NCBI GenBank assembly: GCA_937894105.1
Contig: CALCTI010000281.1
Location: forward strand, 1-14,117
Direction of reading: 5' to 3'
Origin: an uncultured cyanobacterium
GTDB taxonomy: Bacteria > Cyanobacteriota > Cyanobacteriia > CACIAM-69d
Length of the DNA: 14,117 nucleotides
In this document: positions 5,808 to 13,623 of the stretch, piece after piece
Position numbering within the stretch: the first letter of the stretch is position 1
Layout: the number at the start of each line of letters is the position of its first letter
Notes under the pieces: generated by a model
The model's input: the letters and a program-made list of their open reading frames with translations, nothing else
Database searches by the model: none
What the model was told of the DNA's origin: nothing
Translations under genes and position numbers: made by a program

Positions 5808-7595
5808 GTGGCGGGGGAGGTACCCGATGGCATTGAGAACCGCGAGGTGGTGGCTTTGGATTTGGGGCTGCTGGTGGCAGGAACCCAATATCGCGGTGCC
5901 TTTGAGGAGCGTCTCACCCAAATTGTGGAAGAGGTGCGCGAGGCGGGCAATGTGGTGCTGTTTATTGATGAGGTGCACAACCTGCTGGGGGCTGGCACCA
6001 TGCAAGGGGGGCTGACGGCAGCGAATATTTTGAAGCCAGCTCTAGCGCGAGGAGAGCTGCAATGTATGGGCGCAACGACCTTAGAGGAGTTCCGCAAATA
6101 TATTGAAAAAGATGCGGCGTTGGAGCGACGGTTCCAATCGGTGAAAATTGGTGAGCCGTCGGTGCCGGAAGCGATGGAAATTCTCTTCGGTTTGCGCCGC
6201 ACGTATGAGGAATTCCATAAAGTGTCTATTTCTGATGAGGCGTTGGAAGCGGCTGTGAATCTGGCAGAACGGTACATCAGCGATCGCTTCTTGCCCGACA
6301 AAGCTATCGACTTAATCGATGAGGCCGGGTCGCGGGTGCATTTGGCCAACAATCCGGCGGTACCAGAGCTACGTTCCCTGAAAAAAGAGCTGGCGATCGT
6401 GTTGAACGATAAGGACGCTGCCGTGGAAAAGCAAGACTTTGACGTGGCTCGGTCCTTGCGCGATCGCGAATTGGCAATCCAAGCAAAAATTGCTGAAATC
6501 AAGGCTGCCAATGGCGCTAGCACTGACGCAGTGCCCACGGTGAACGAAGAGGATATTGCCAATATTGTGAGTTCCTGGACCGGTGTCCCGGTGACTAAAC
6601 TGACCGACTCTGAGTCAGCCATGTTAGTGCACTTAGAAGAGCGTCTCCACGAACGGTTAATTGGGCAAGAGGAGGCCGTATCGGCGGTGGCACGATCCCT
6701 GCGACGGGCACGGTCCGGGCTACGGGATCCGGATCGTCCCCTAGCCAGCTTTATTTTCCTTGGTCCCACCGGCGTGGGTAAAACCGAGCTATCGAAAGCC
6801 CTAGCAGAGTTTATGTTTGGGGATTCCGAGGCGCTGATTCGGGTGGATATGTCTGAATATATGGACTCCCAGAGCATGTCCAAAATGATTGGCTCACCGC
6901 CGGGGTTTGTGGGCTATGAAGATGGGGGGCAGCTCTCGGAACAGGTGCGCCGTCGCCCTTACAGCGTGGTGCTATTTGATGAAATCGAAAAAGCTCACCC
7001 GGATATTTTCAACGTGATGCTTCAGGTGCTGGATGACGGGCGGTTGACCGACTCCCAAGGGCGCACCGTGAGCTTCAAAAATACCCTGATTATTATGACC
7101 TCCAACTTGGGTTCCAAGGCGATCGAGAAGGGTGGTCAGGGAGTTGGCTTTGAGGTGGAAACGAGCAACGATGCCCAGTTTGAGCGCATGCGGAATCGAG
7201 TACAGGATGAGCTAAAGAACTTCTTCCGTCCTGAATTCTTGAACCGCATTGACGAAATTGTGGTATTCCGTCAGCTCACCCAGCCCCAGGTACGGAAAAT
7301 TGCCGACTTGATGGTGCAGCAGGTGTCCACCTATTTGGCAGATCGTGAAATCACCTTGGTGGCGAGTGATCGCTTTAAGGACAAAGTGGCGATCGAAGGT
7401 TACGACCCGGCTTACGGTGCCCGCCCTTTGCGCCGCAAAATCACCCAACTTTTGGAGGACGCTTTAGCGGAGGCCTTACTGGCTGGGGAGATTCAGCAAG
7501 GCGACGTGGTTCTGGTGGATACGGACGAGGATGACAAGGTGGTTCTCCAGCCTGAAAAGGCTCACGTTCCGGTCAAAGTTCCGGCGACGGTTTAA
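5808..7595 (+). CDS. clpC: ClpC-like AAA+ unfoldase body lacking D1 Walker A (about 595 aa from GTG)
   Basis: This is the ATPase body of a ClpC unfoldase, which normally forms a hexamer and feeds substrates to ClpP. D1 keeps the pore-side region YRGAFEER, Walker B IDE (Asp 5967-5969, Glu 5970-5972), GATTLEEF and the arginine finger LERRF (about 6120), but not the Walker A Gly-rich loop. A ClpC-type middle domain with UVR motif follows (about 6370-6510, KQDFDVARSLRDREL). D2 is intact: GPTGVGKT (6762-6785), FDE (6975-6983), TSNLGS and sensor-2 GARPLRR (about 7415-7435). The tripeptide VGF (7143-7151) sits where the ClpP-docking loop of ClpC is found. The GTG at 5808 is only the first usual start in the frame, and its ribosome site is poor. 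Coding similarity begins earlier, at 5712. No other stop or frameshift occurs over 1.88 kb. It may be an active truncated paralogue or a recent pseudogene. Confidence 0.78.
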   Translation: MAGEVPDGIENREVVALDLGLLVAGTQYRGAFEERLTQIVEEVREAGNVVLFIDEVHNLLGAGTMQGGLTAANILKPALARGELQCMGATTLEEFRKYIEKDAALERRFQSVKIGEPSVPEAMEILFGLRRTYEEFHKVSISDEALEAAVNLAERYISDRFLPDKAIDLIDEAGSRVHLANNPAVPELRSLKKELAIVLNDKDAAVEKQDFDVARSLRDRELAIQAKIAEIKAANGASTDAVPTVNEEDIANIVSSWTGVPVTKLTDSESAMLVHLEERLHERLIGQEEAVSAVARSLRRARSGLRDPDRPLASFIFLGPTGVGKTELSKALAEFMFGDSEALIRVDMSEYMDSQSMSKMIGSPPGFVGYEDGGQLSEQVRRRPYSVVLFDEIEKAHPDIFNVMLQVLDDGRLTDSQGRTVSFKNTLIIMTSNLGSKAIEKGGQGVGFEVETSNDAQFERMRNRVQDELKNFFRPEFLNRIDEIVVFRQLTQPQVRKIADLMVQQVSTYLADREITLVASDRFKDKVAIEGYDPAYGARPLRRKITQLLEDALAEALLAGEIQQGDVVLVDTDEDDKVVLQPEKAHVPVKVPATV

Positions 7596-7639
7596 GGGGG
7601 ATGACCCTGGAACCAGCAGCAGAGATGGATTAGGGTGAG

Positions 7640-7676
7640 GGGGCAGTGGGCTTTAAAATTAGCTCACTGCCCCTTT
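7640..7676 (+). terminator. Rho-independent-type terminator after the clpC-like gene
   Basis: A 13-bp stem (7640-7652 with 7661-7673, one G-T wobble) closes an 8-base loop TTAAAATT and is followed by TTT. The stem is GC-rich at its base (GGGGCAGTG/CACTGCCCC). It lies 45 bp after the clpC stop and ends 14 bp before the next start, so it separates the two transcription units. It also covers the GTG at 7646, which argues against starting the next gene there. Confidence 0.75.
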
Positions 7677-7690
7677 GTCCTGTAATCGCT

Positions 7691-8857
7691 ATGTCTCAAA
7701 CGGATTTACTGGTTTTAGCTCGCCAAGGGAACGTGGAGGCGATCGCCACCTTAATGAACCGAAAACTAACGTCGGTTCAGGTGGCGGTGGAAGCCCAGCT
7801 GGAAAACAGTTGTTTGCTGTTGCAGCTAATTGCCCACGGTGAGCTGCCATCGAAAGAAACATTGGTGACCTTTGTGCGCCGGGGGATGAATATTCTTAAG
7901 GTGCGCCAGGTGAACTTGGTGCAAGTTAGTGCCTGGCAAGCTGGAGCCACGGAGACCGTATGGGTTGAGTGGGTGGAACTGGGAGAAGACGGATATGTAC
8001 AGAGAAGCGGTGGACAATATCGGGCAGCACACACCGTAAACACTCCCCAAGGACAGGCGTTTGGCGTTAATTTAGCGTCCTTGGCGGCAACAGCTAGCAA
8101 TGGGCAATCCGGCGGGATGATGGCAGCGCACTCTCCTCAGCTGCCCCTGTTCGATGGGGATCGGGAAACCTTACCGGCAGGGGCACCAGCGTCGCTGTGG
8201 GACGGGGATCCAGAGGGCTACTACCGCACTTGGATGGTGCAGCAAAATCTAGGCTGGCAGTATCGATGGCAAGTGCCACGGCTGGCGGCATTTTTAGTGT
8301 ATTTTCTGAATCCGGCGGAAACGCTGCTGGATATGGTGGGGGTAATTTACCAAGGACGGCGGTGTGTTTTATTGCTGACGGACCAGCGTTTGTGCTGTTT
8401 GGGGGCAGGGTTTCGACAGCAGGCAGTGCGGGAGTATTTTGAGGTGCCATTGGCTGCTTTTGATAACGGCAGCAGTGAGGGGGCTCAGGTGGCGATCGCC
8501 CCCACAGGACTAGAAATCAACTATCTTTCCCATGGGCTAGGTGCCGCTGTGCGCTGGAGTAAGGTAGACCAAGGACAGAACTTCCTACGGCGCAGTTTAC
8601 AGCGAGTGGTGCCTATGGATGGGGCGATTGACAACAAAGCTATTGGCGGGGAAGGCGGCGATGATCAGGGCACAAGTAGAAATAGCAATGAGAGGAATGG
8701 CAGCAATCGCAACCCTGGCTTATCTGCTGACTTGTCCTCGAGGCTAACCCTTTGGAGCAGTGGGATTCCTGGCGATCGCCTATCTCTATGGTTCTACGCC
8801 CTTTTGATCTTCATTACCGTAGTGGTTCTGATCTTACTGTTTTTGACCGTTCCCTAA
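7691..8857 (+). CDS. Cyanobacterial protein of unknown function with C-terminal membrane anchor, 388 aa
   Basis: Function unknown. The N-terminal 90 or so residues (MSQTDLLVLARQGNVEAIATLMN, then alternating strands and FVRRGMNIL) resemble a module I know from many cyanobacterial hypothetical proteins. It usually starts with exactly this Leu/Ala/Gly-Asn/Ala-Ile pattern. A middle region at about residues 195-265 (FLNPAETLLDMVGVIYQGRRCVLLLTDQRLCCLG) looks like a beta-rich, PH-like fold of the kind that begins with a generic 'response to ligand or lipid' strand pair. This is inference. A Gly/Asn/Ser-rich linker leads to one hydrophobic helix at the very end (about 366-388), giving a tail-anchored topology. 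I chose ATG 7691 because it starts the conserved motif and because the alternative GTG 7646 lies inside a terminator stem. The gene ends in tandem stops TAA-TGA. Confidence 0.75.
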   Translation: MSQTDLLVLARQGNVEAIATLMNRKLTSVQVAVEAQLENSCLLLQLIAHGELPSKETLVTFVRRGMNILKVRQVNLVQVSAWQAGATETVWVEWVELGEDGYVQRSGGQYRAAHTVNTPQGQAFGVNLASLAATASNGQSGGMMAAHSPQLPLFDGDRETLPAGAPASLWDGDPEGYYRTWMVQQNLGWQYRWQVPRLAAFLVYFLNPAETLLDMVGVIYQGRRCVLLLTDQRLCCLGAGFRQQAVREYFEVPLAAFDNGSSEGAQVAIAPTGLEINYLSHGLGAAVRWSKVDQGQNFLRRSLQRVVPMDGAIDNKAIGGEGGDDQGTSRNSNERNGSNRNPGLSADLSSRLTLWSSGIPGDRLSLWFYALLIFITVVVLILLFLTVP

Positions 8858-8964
8858 TGAAGTAAGTCAATGACGTTGCTAAAAGAAACTGGGGTTAAAA
8901 AACTGGAGAAAATCAAAGGCTATCGATCGCCCTAGGACAATAATGCCGCTGCCCCTTAAAGGGG

Positions 8965-9097
8965 CTAGGAGCTGTCATCAATTGAATCCCTAAGTCAAGA
9001 GTCGTAAGGGTTTCAGCCCCTAGCTTTGTTTGTTTTTAAAGGGCGCGTCCCCCCCACGGCATAAGGCTTCTGGAGATTAATTGATGACACGCCCTAG
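8965..9097 (+). mobile_element. MITE-like element, best copy (copy A), 133 bp with terminal inverted repeats
   Basis: The ends are inverted copies of each other. The left end is CTAGGAGCTGTCATCAATT and the complement of the right end is CTAGGGCGTGTCATCAATT (16 of 19 identical). Each end begins with the palindrome CTAG, which could be part of the repeat or a target duplication. The interior has AAGGGTTTCAGCCCCTAGC and a T-rich then GC-rich stretch; it encodes nothing. Related copies lie at 2092-2225, 4293-4375 and about 9132-9238. Size, inverted ends, lack of a gene and multiple copies fit a non-autonomous transposable element. I cannot assign it to a transposase family from the sequence alone. 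Confidence 0.7.
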
Positions 9098-9131
9098 ACG
9101 ATAAAGAACGTGGGCTAAGCTAGCAATACCC

Positions 9132-9238
9132 CAGTACTGTCACCAATCAAGATTCAATACCTTAAACCACAAGGTTTACGGTCCATAGCTTGTTTTTAAA
9201 CAGGACGCCGCTTTACCCACTGGAATAAAGCCTATATA
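9132..9238 (+). repeat. Diverged repeat copy (copy D) next to copy A
   Basis: Starting at CAGTACTGTCACCAATC it follows copy A with the same spacing of blocks: ACTGTCA-CAAT, AAGG-TT, CC-TAGCTT, GTTTTTAAA (9192-9200), CCCAC-GG-ATAA-GC (9216-9231). The right-hand inverted end is missing or replaced. It has the same orientation as copy A and begins 35 bp after it, so it may be an old insertion beside which copy A landed. Confidence 0.5.
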
Positions 9239-9287
9239 GTCTTTCTCGACCCCAATAGGCCGCCTGACAAAGCTGGTAGCAGGCAAA

Positions 9288-9311
9288 ATCCGCACCATTA
9301 TCCGCACCATT
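9288..9311 (+). repeat. Perfect 12-bp tandem duplication
   Basis: ATCCGCACCATT occurs twice head to tail (9288-9299, 9300-9311) without mismatch. It lies about 210 bp before the CHASE2 cyclase start. A recent slippage event is the simplest reading. Confidence 0.85.
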
Positions 9312-9374
9312 GGGCTTCGCCAACACTTCGCCCAACAAGCTCGATGCTCCTCGGAGTATGTTTTGTGTGGATTG

Positions 9375-9406
9375 AGAGACTATAGATTTAAGAGACTATA
9401 GATTTA
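9375..9406 (+). repeat. Perfect 16-bp tandem duplication
   Basis: AGAGACTATAGATTTA occurs twice head to tail (9375-9390, 9391-9406) without mismatch, about 115-145 bp before the CHASE2 cyclase start. It runs directly into TTAATTGATGA (9404-9414), identical to part of the right end of repeat copy A. It may have arisen at a broken repeat end, or form paired regulator sites. Confidence 0.85.
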
Positions 9407-9521
9407 ATTGATGAAGTGCCCCAAGGTTGCAACCCTACTTTCATTTCTATAAATAAATTTCCACTTTTTCTATAACTTCCACTTTCAGAAACGCTTAAAC
9501 GCCTAAGCCTGTTTAATAAAT

Positions 9522-11645
9522 ATGCTCGCTAAACTTAAACCTGCAGCATTACAACTGGGACAGCAACTTCGGTCCATGCTGCCCTCCCGGTCCGTTTCTG
9601 CCGTCACCCGTCAGCTTAATTTAGGGGAGAAGCAGTGGTCCCAAACGGTGGCGATCGCCCTGATAGTGACGGGTACCGTTTGGGGCGTGGAAAGGCAGGG
9701 GTGGCTGCAGCACTATGAGCTAACGGCCTATGACTTGATGGTGCGAGTTCGGGGACAGACGGAGCCCGACCCGCGCCTATTGATTGTGGGTATTAGCGAT
9801 GCAGATATTGCCCAGCAAGAACAGTGGCCGCTCTCTGATGCCATCTTTGCTCAAACCCTAGAAAATCTACAGAAGCATCGTCCTGCGGCTATTGGCATCG
9901 ATATTTACCGAGACTTGCGCTTCGACCCAGGACACGGGGACTTTGCCCGTCAGCTTAATGTGCCTAATATTGTCACCATTCGAGCCATTGAAGGGGTAAT
10001 GCATCCCATTGCCTATGGCGATCGCCCGCCCTTAGACCAGGTGGGTTTTAACGACGTGGTGCTAGACGAAGACGGCGTGGTGCGGCGTAATTTATTGATT
10101 TCTGACACGCCAACGGGACAAACCCTGTTTTCGTTTCCCATGCAACTGGCAAAAAAATACTTCGCGCCACGGCAAATTCGCGCCCGTAATAATCTCAATA
10201 ATCCCAACTGGATGGACATTGGCGAGTCCACCTTCTTTCCCCTGCCACCCACGTCGGGCGCCTATCGCGCCGCTGAAGAGGATATCCTCGGCTATCAGGT
10301 GATGCTGAACTATCACCACTATGATCGTGTTGCTCCGGAATTATCCCTATCGCAGGTTTTAAGCGAAGACTTTGACCCGGCTTTGGTGGAAGGAAAAGTG
10401 GTGCTTATTGGTAGCGTGGCAGACAGTTTGCGGGACGTATTTTTTACACCCCATAGCGCCGCTAATACCACTCGCCCGAAAATTCCCGGCGTTTACATTC
10501 ACGCCCAGGCACTGTTGCAAATTGTGGACGCGGTGGAAGGCACGATCCCCCTGTTGTCCTACTGGGCGGACTGGCAGGAGTTTTTATGGCTAGTGGTGTG
10601 GGTGAGCGCTGGGTGCAGTGCGGCTTATTTTTCTCGGCGTCCCCTATTGGCGACGGGGCTGGGGGTAATCGGGGTTGGGGTGATTGCTATATCCACGTTG
10701 GGGCTATTTATTCAGGGGGTAACGTGGGTGCCCTGGGTTGCGCCCACCGTTGGGTTGGCACTGGGCGTTGGAGGCACGCTAATGATGCAGGCGCACCAGG
10801 CCCGTCGCCAACGCATTGCCCTGTTGGAGCTGCTGGAGCAAAACACGTCCCCGGCGATCGCCCAGTCTTTGTGGGATAACCGCGACGAACTGTTGCGAGG
10901 GGGACAGTTGCCGGGACGCAAGGCAACGGCGACAATTTTGTTTTCGGATATTCGCAACTTTAGTCCGGTGGCGGAACAAATGGAGCCGGAACTGCTGCTG
11001 GAGTGGCTTAACTGCTACTTTGTGCTGGTGAGTGGAGCGGTGCAAACCCACGGTGGGTCCGTAAATAAATTTATGGGCGACGGCATGATGGCTCTCTTTG
11101 GGGTGCCGGTGCCGCGAACCAATGCGGCAGAAGTGGCGGCCGATGCCCAAAGCGCCGTTGATTGTGCTTTGGCAATTGGCGATGGGTTGGCACAGCTTAA
11201 TCAGGATTTTGAGAATCAGGGGCTGCCGTCCATTGAGGTGCGCATTGGAATTTTTACGGGACCGGTAGTGGTCGGCAGTATTGGCGGACGCAAGCGCTGG
11301 GAATATGGGGCCATTGGCTCCAGTGTGAATATTGCATCTCGACTAGAAAGCTGCATTCGCGATCGCCAGCCGGGTCCGTGCCGAATTTTAGTGGCCCGAG
11401 AAACGCTAGTGCACCTGGGCGATCGCTTTCAGGTGGAATCCTGGGGGCCTTTACCGATGAAAGGGGTGAAGGAGCCGGTGGATGTATATCGAATTTTGCG
11501 GCGGTCTGGGTCTGGCGATCGCCAGGGACAAAATGTCCAAAAAGGAAGGTTCCAAGAAGGAACATACAGTTCTTCCGGTACCGAGTCCTCTAGCGAGTCC
11601 CCCGCCGACTCTCCGCCAACTTTGGCCTCCAGCGAAACGCCATAA
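9522..11645 (+). CDS. CHASE2-domain class III nucleotide cyclase, 707 aa
   Basis: A membrane receptor cyclase, most likely making cAMP. After a short N-terminus there is one membrane helix (about 40-58) and an extracytoplasmic CHASE2 sensor (about 62-345: LTAYDLMVRVRG, PAAIGIDIYRD, GEVVLIGS-type motifs). Three membrane helices follow (about 354-371, 375-398, 402-422), which is the usual CHASE2 architecture, then the cyclase domain (about 465-650). The metal Asp residues are Asp476 (FSDIRNFS) and Asp520 (KFMGDGMM). Lys516 is the adenine-site Lys, and Asn603 and Arg607 in SSVNIASR are the transition-state pair. The second base-selecting position, Asp or Thr/Ser in well-studied adenylate cyclases, appears to be Gly596 in EYGAIG, so substrate choice is not certain. 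A Ser-rich tail of about 60 residues follows. The start ATG has no ribosome site but fits the topology. The next gene begins 53 bp later. Confidence 0.92.
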   Translation: MLAKLKPAALQLGQQLRSMLPSRSVSAVTRQLNLGEKQWSQTVAIALIVTGTVWGVERQGWLQHYELTAYDLMVRVRGQTEPDPRLLIVGISDADIAQQEQWPLSDAIFAQTLENLQKHRPAAIGIDIYRDLRFDPGHGDFARQLNVPNIVTIRAIEGVMHPIAYGDRPPLDQVGFNDVVLDEDGVVRRNLLISDTPTGQTLFSFPMQLAKKYFAPRQIRARNNLNNPNWMDIGESTFFPLPPTSGAYRAAEEDILGYQVMLNYHHYDRVAPELSLSQVLSEDFDPALVEGKVVLIGSVADSLRDVFFTPHSAANTTRPKIPGVYIHAQALLQIVDAVEGTIPLLSYWADWQEFLWLVVWVSAGCSAAYFSRRPLLATGLGVIGVGVIAISTLGLFIQGVTWVPWVAPTVGLALGVGGTLMMQAHQARRQRIALLELLEQNTSPAIAQSLWDNRDELLRGGQLPGRKATATILFSDIRNFSPVAEQMEPELLLEWLNCYFVLVSGAVQTHGGSVNKFMGDGMMALFGVPVPRTNAAEVAADAQSAVDCALAIGDGLAQLNQDFENQGLPSIEVRIGIFTGPVVVGSIGGRKRWEYGAIGSSVNIASRLESCIRDRQPGPCRILVARETLVHLGDRFQVESWGPLPMKGVKEPVDVYRILRRSGSGDRQGQNVQKGRFQEGTYSSSGTESSSESPADSPPTLASSETP

Positions 11646-11698
11646 CTGCGGAAATAAAATCTGACGCCGGCCCTAGCTAACGTAAAACTGGCGCTAAA

Positions 11699-13447
11699 TT
11701 GGTAATCCCCGTGCGTTGTACCGCGATTGTGGCGATTAATTCTGTGGCACCGTCTGAAACCCCTTCGTTAGCTGCTGCTTCCTCGTTATCCCCAGCGGCA
11801 ACCCCTAACAGTTCGTTCTCCAATACCTCACCGACGGCTTATATCGTTGGCGGCGGTGTGGCGGGCTTGCTGACGGCCCAATCGCTGCTTGAGGATATGG
11901 AAAATCAGAGCACTCCCTGGTCGCAGGTGGTGATTATTGAGCGGGCGGATCAGCTGGGCACCGGCTTAACCCAGGGCAACGGGCGCAGTTTGACGGCGAC
12001 GGAGGGGCTGGTGGCAGCAGGGGTAAAACCGGATGAATTGGAGCGATCGCTAGCAACTCCGCTAGACCAAGGGGGATACGCCTATCCAGGATTTATACCC
12101 ACCGCCGCGGACCAAGCCCAGATGGATCGCTACACGGCAGGGCTGCGGACGGTGGAGTCTGAGATTTACCATCGCGATTTATCCCTGGTACGGTTCGGGC
12201 TAGCCAACTTAACCCAGTGGCAACATTGGGCGAAACAATACCCTTCCTTGGCTGCCGCCAGCGGGTTTTATCTCAGTGAAAAGCTACGGATTTATGGGGG
12301 ACCCAACGCCCTAAGGCGGGGAATCGGCGAAGTCTATCATCTAAATGTGGCCGGTGCTAACTGTGGTTGGTCAAAGCCTCCAGGGCGGCTAGTGAATTAT
12401 GAGGACGCCTTGGGTTTTGATCCAGCGATGGAAACGTATCTCAGTTCGCGACGGCGGGAGGATGGACAGTTTGATGGGGCCCTCACCTTGCAGCCAGGAG
12501 GGGCAATCCATGTGGGGCGGTTGGTGGAGCAACTGACCCAATGGTTATTGGGCACCAATCGGGTGAGCCTGTGTATCAATACCCAGGTGCGGGATATTCA
12601 ATGGCGATCACCTACAGCGGGTCTGAAACGGACCATTACTGGTTTAACGGTGGAAACATTCGATGATCAGAGCTCAAGTGTCAAAGCCTTGGGCACTGCC
12701 GAGGATTGCTATGTTTTTGCCACCGGGTTTGATGATTTATTGCACCGCAGCGGGGCGATCGCGGCTCCGTTATTTCCCGTCGCAGGCACTTCAATTACTC
12801 TGGTCTTGCCAGCGGATCTCCCCGACACCTCTGGCAACTCCTTTCCCCAGCGAGCTTGGAAGCAGGATATTCTCGGTCCCCTGGTCTTTAGCCCCACTTT
12901 CGACACGGTGCTGGAACGATGGATTTTGCGCATTGGCGGCTTTAAATTCTATCCCGGAGCCCATAATCAGCCGCCGTTGGATTTTAATCACCCTGGCGTG
13001 AAGTGGGCGATCGCCCAGCAGGTCCAACAGGCGATCGCCTTTATGCCAAAGGTAATGGATCAGCTTTTTGGAAAAGAACTGAGCAAAGAACTCAGTCAGG
13101 AACTAGATAAAAATACGGGTAAAAATACAGGTGAAATCTTCCCAGATCCTCCCCTTAATTGGGCTGAATTAAAAAATAAAATCAACCCCTGGGCCGGACT
13201 GCGTCCCCTTTACGCAGACGGTATGGCAGCCCTTGGTCCCTTTGCCAGCAATGGATACACCATCTCCGGCACTGGATCTTGGGGGCTTAGCAGCGGCGTC
13301 GGCAATGCAGTGCTAATAGCCCAGTGGCTACGCGGTATTCCTGGCGATCGCCTCACCCTCTCTGGCATTCCCACGCCGCTACTTCAAGATTATTTAAACC
13401 GCGTTAACCCCTTGAGATTTCACGAGAAAACTTGCGGAAAAAATTAG
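11699..13447 (+). CDS. FAD-dependent oxidoreductase of the DadA/DAO type, up to 582 aa
   Basis: A flavin oxidoreductase of the D-amino-acid-oxidase superfamily; the substrate is unknown. The dinucleotide-binding motif YIVGGGVAGLLTAQ is at 48-61 and the ribose-binding acidic residue is Glu81 (VVIIERAD). GTGLTQGNGRSLTATEG (87-103) is the flavin-contacting loop of DadA-like proteins. The C-terminal signature NPWAGLRPLYADGMAALGP, then SGTGSWGLSSGVGNA (about 498-540), closes the FAD site. The first 45 residues are a Ser/Ala/Pro-rich extension unusual for the family. The start is uncertain: TTG 11699, GTG 11711, GTG 11729 and GTG 11744 are all possible, none with a Shine-Dalgarno site, and no later start precedes the FAD motif. 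A Lys/Glu repeat (KELSKELSQELDKNTGKNTGE, about 456-476) interrupts the domain as a likely surface insertion. It may share a transcript with the cyclase upstream. Confidence 0.85.
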   Translation: MVIPVRCTAIVAINSVAPSETPSLAAASSLSPAATPNSSFSNTSPTAYIVGGGVAGLLTAQSLLEDMENQSTPWSQVVIIERADQLGTGLTQGNGRSLTATEGLVAAGVKPDELERSLATPLDQGGYAYPGFIPTAADQAQMDRYTAGLRTVESEIYHRDLSLVRFGLANLTQWQHWAKQYPSLAAASGFYLSEKLRIYGGPNALRRGIGEVYHLNVAGANCGWSKPPGRLVNYEDALGFDPAMETYLSSRRREDGQFDGALTLQPGGAIHVGRLVEQLTQWLLGTNRVSLCINTQVRDIQWRSPTAGLKRTITGLTVETFDDQSSSVKALGTAEDCYVFATGFDDLLHRSGAIAAPLFPVAGTSITLVLPADLPDTSGNSFPQRAWKQDILGPLVFSPTFDTVLERWILRIGGFKFYPGAHNQPPLDFNHPGVKWAIAQQVQQAIAFMPKVMDQLFGKELSKELSQELDKNTGKNTGEIFPDPPLNWAELKNKINPWAGLRPLYADGMAALGPFASNGYTISGTGSWGLSSGVGNAVLIAQWLRGIPGDRLTLSGIPTPLLQDYLNRVNPLRFHEKTCGKN

Positions 13448-13474
13448 GAGCCCTGACTTAACAAAGGCTCCTAA
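13444..13474. terminator. Hairpin between convergent genes, possible bidirectional terminator
   Basis: TTAGGAGCC (13444-13452) pairs perfectly with GGCTCCTAA (13466-13474) across a 13-base loop. The left arm contains the oxidoreductase stop codon. Neither side has a strong T-run, so it is a weaker candidate than the hairpin at 7640. Its position between two convergent genes suits a shared stop signal. Confidence 0.5.
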
Positions 13475-13587
13475 CTTAATGCTTTAAACCAACAACATTG
13501 GCTAACAGTCAATCTACGTCAGGCGTCTAGGTTCAACTGATGGGCCCCAAGAAGGCGTAAACCCAACACAGCACTGAACGATGATTG

Positions 13588-13623
13588 ATAACGTCCTCTA
13601 GCGGCATAACGTCCTCTAGCGGC
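13588..13623 (-). repeat. Perfect 18-bp tandem duplication across the 3' end of the small conserved gene
   Basis: ATAACGTCCTCTAGCGGC occurs twice head to tail (13588-13605 and 13606-13623). The second copy holds the last codons and the TAG stop of the minus-strand gene (13616-14080), so the duplication repeats the gene's end, including its stop codon, just downstream. Confidence 0.9.

Larger units (their letters stand above)
8858..9521. other. Repeat-rich intergenic region before the CHASE2 cyclase
   Basis: This 664-bp spacer contains no supported gene. It holds a small hairpin without T-run (GCCCC/GGGGC, 8951-8965) and the best-preserved copy of the dispersed repeat (8965-9097). A diverged neighbour copy follows (about 9132-9238), then two perfect short tandem duplications (9288-9311 and 9375-9406) and an isolated repeat-end remnant (9404-9424). 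AT-rich sequence at 9440-9520 with TATAAA (9448-9453) and TATAAC (9471-9476) probably holds the cyclase promoter, but no clear -35 box can be assigned. Confidence 0.6.

Noticed and set aside
5756..6883. A 375-codon open frame on the minus strand
   Set aside because: It lies opposite well-conserved ClpC motifs, is Ser/Arg-rich as expected from the complement of a GC-rich gene, and has no family resemblance.
7646..7690. GTG 7646 as start of the 388-residue protein
   Set aside because: The codon is inside the stem of a terminator hairpin and the added residues precede a conserved N-terminus beginning at ATG 7691.
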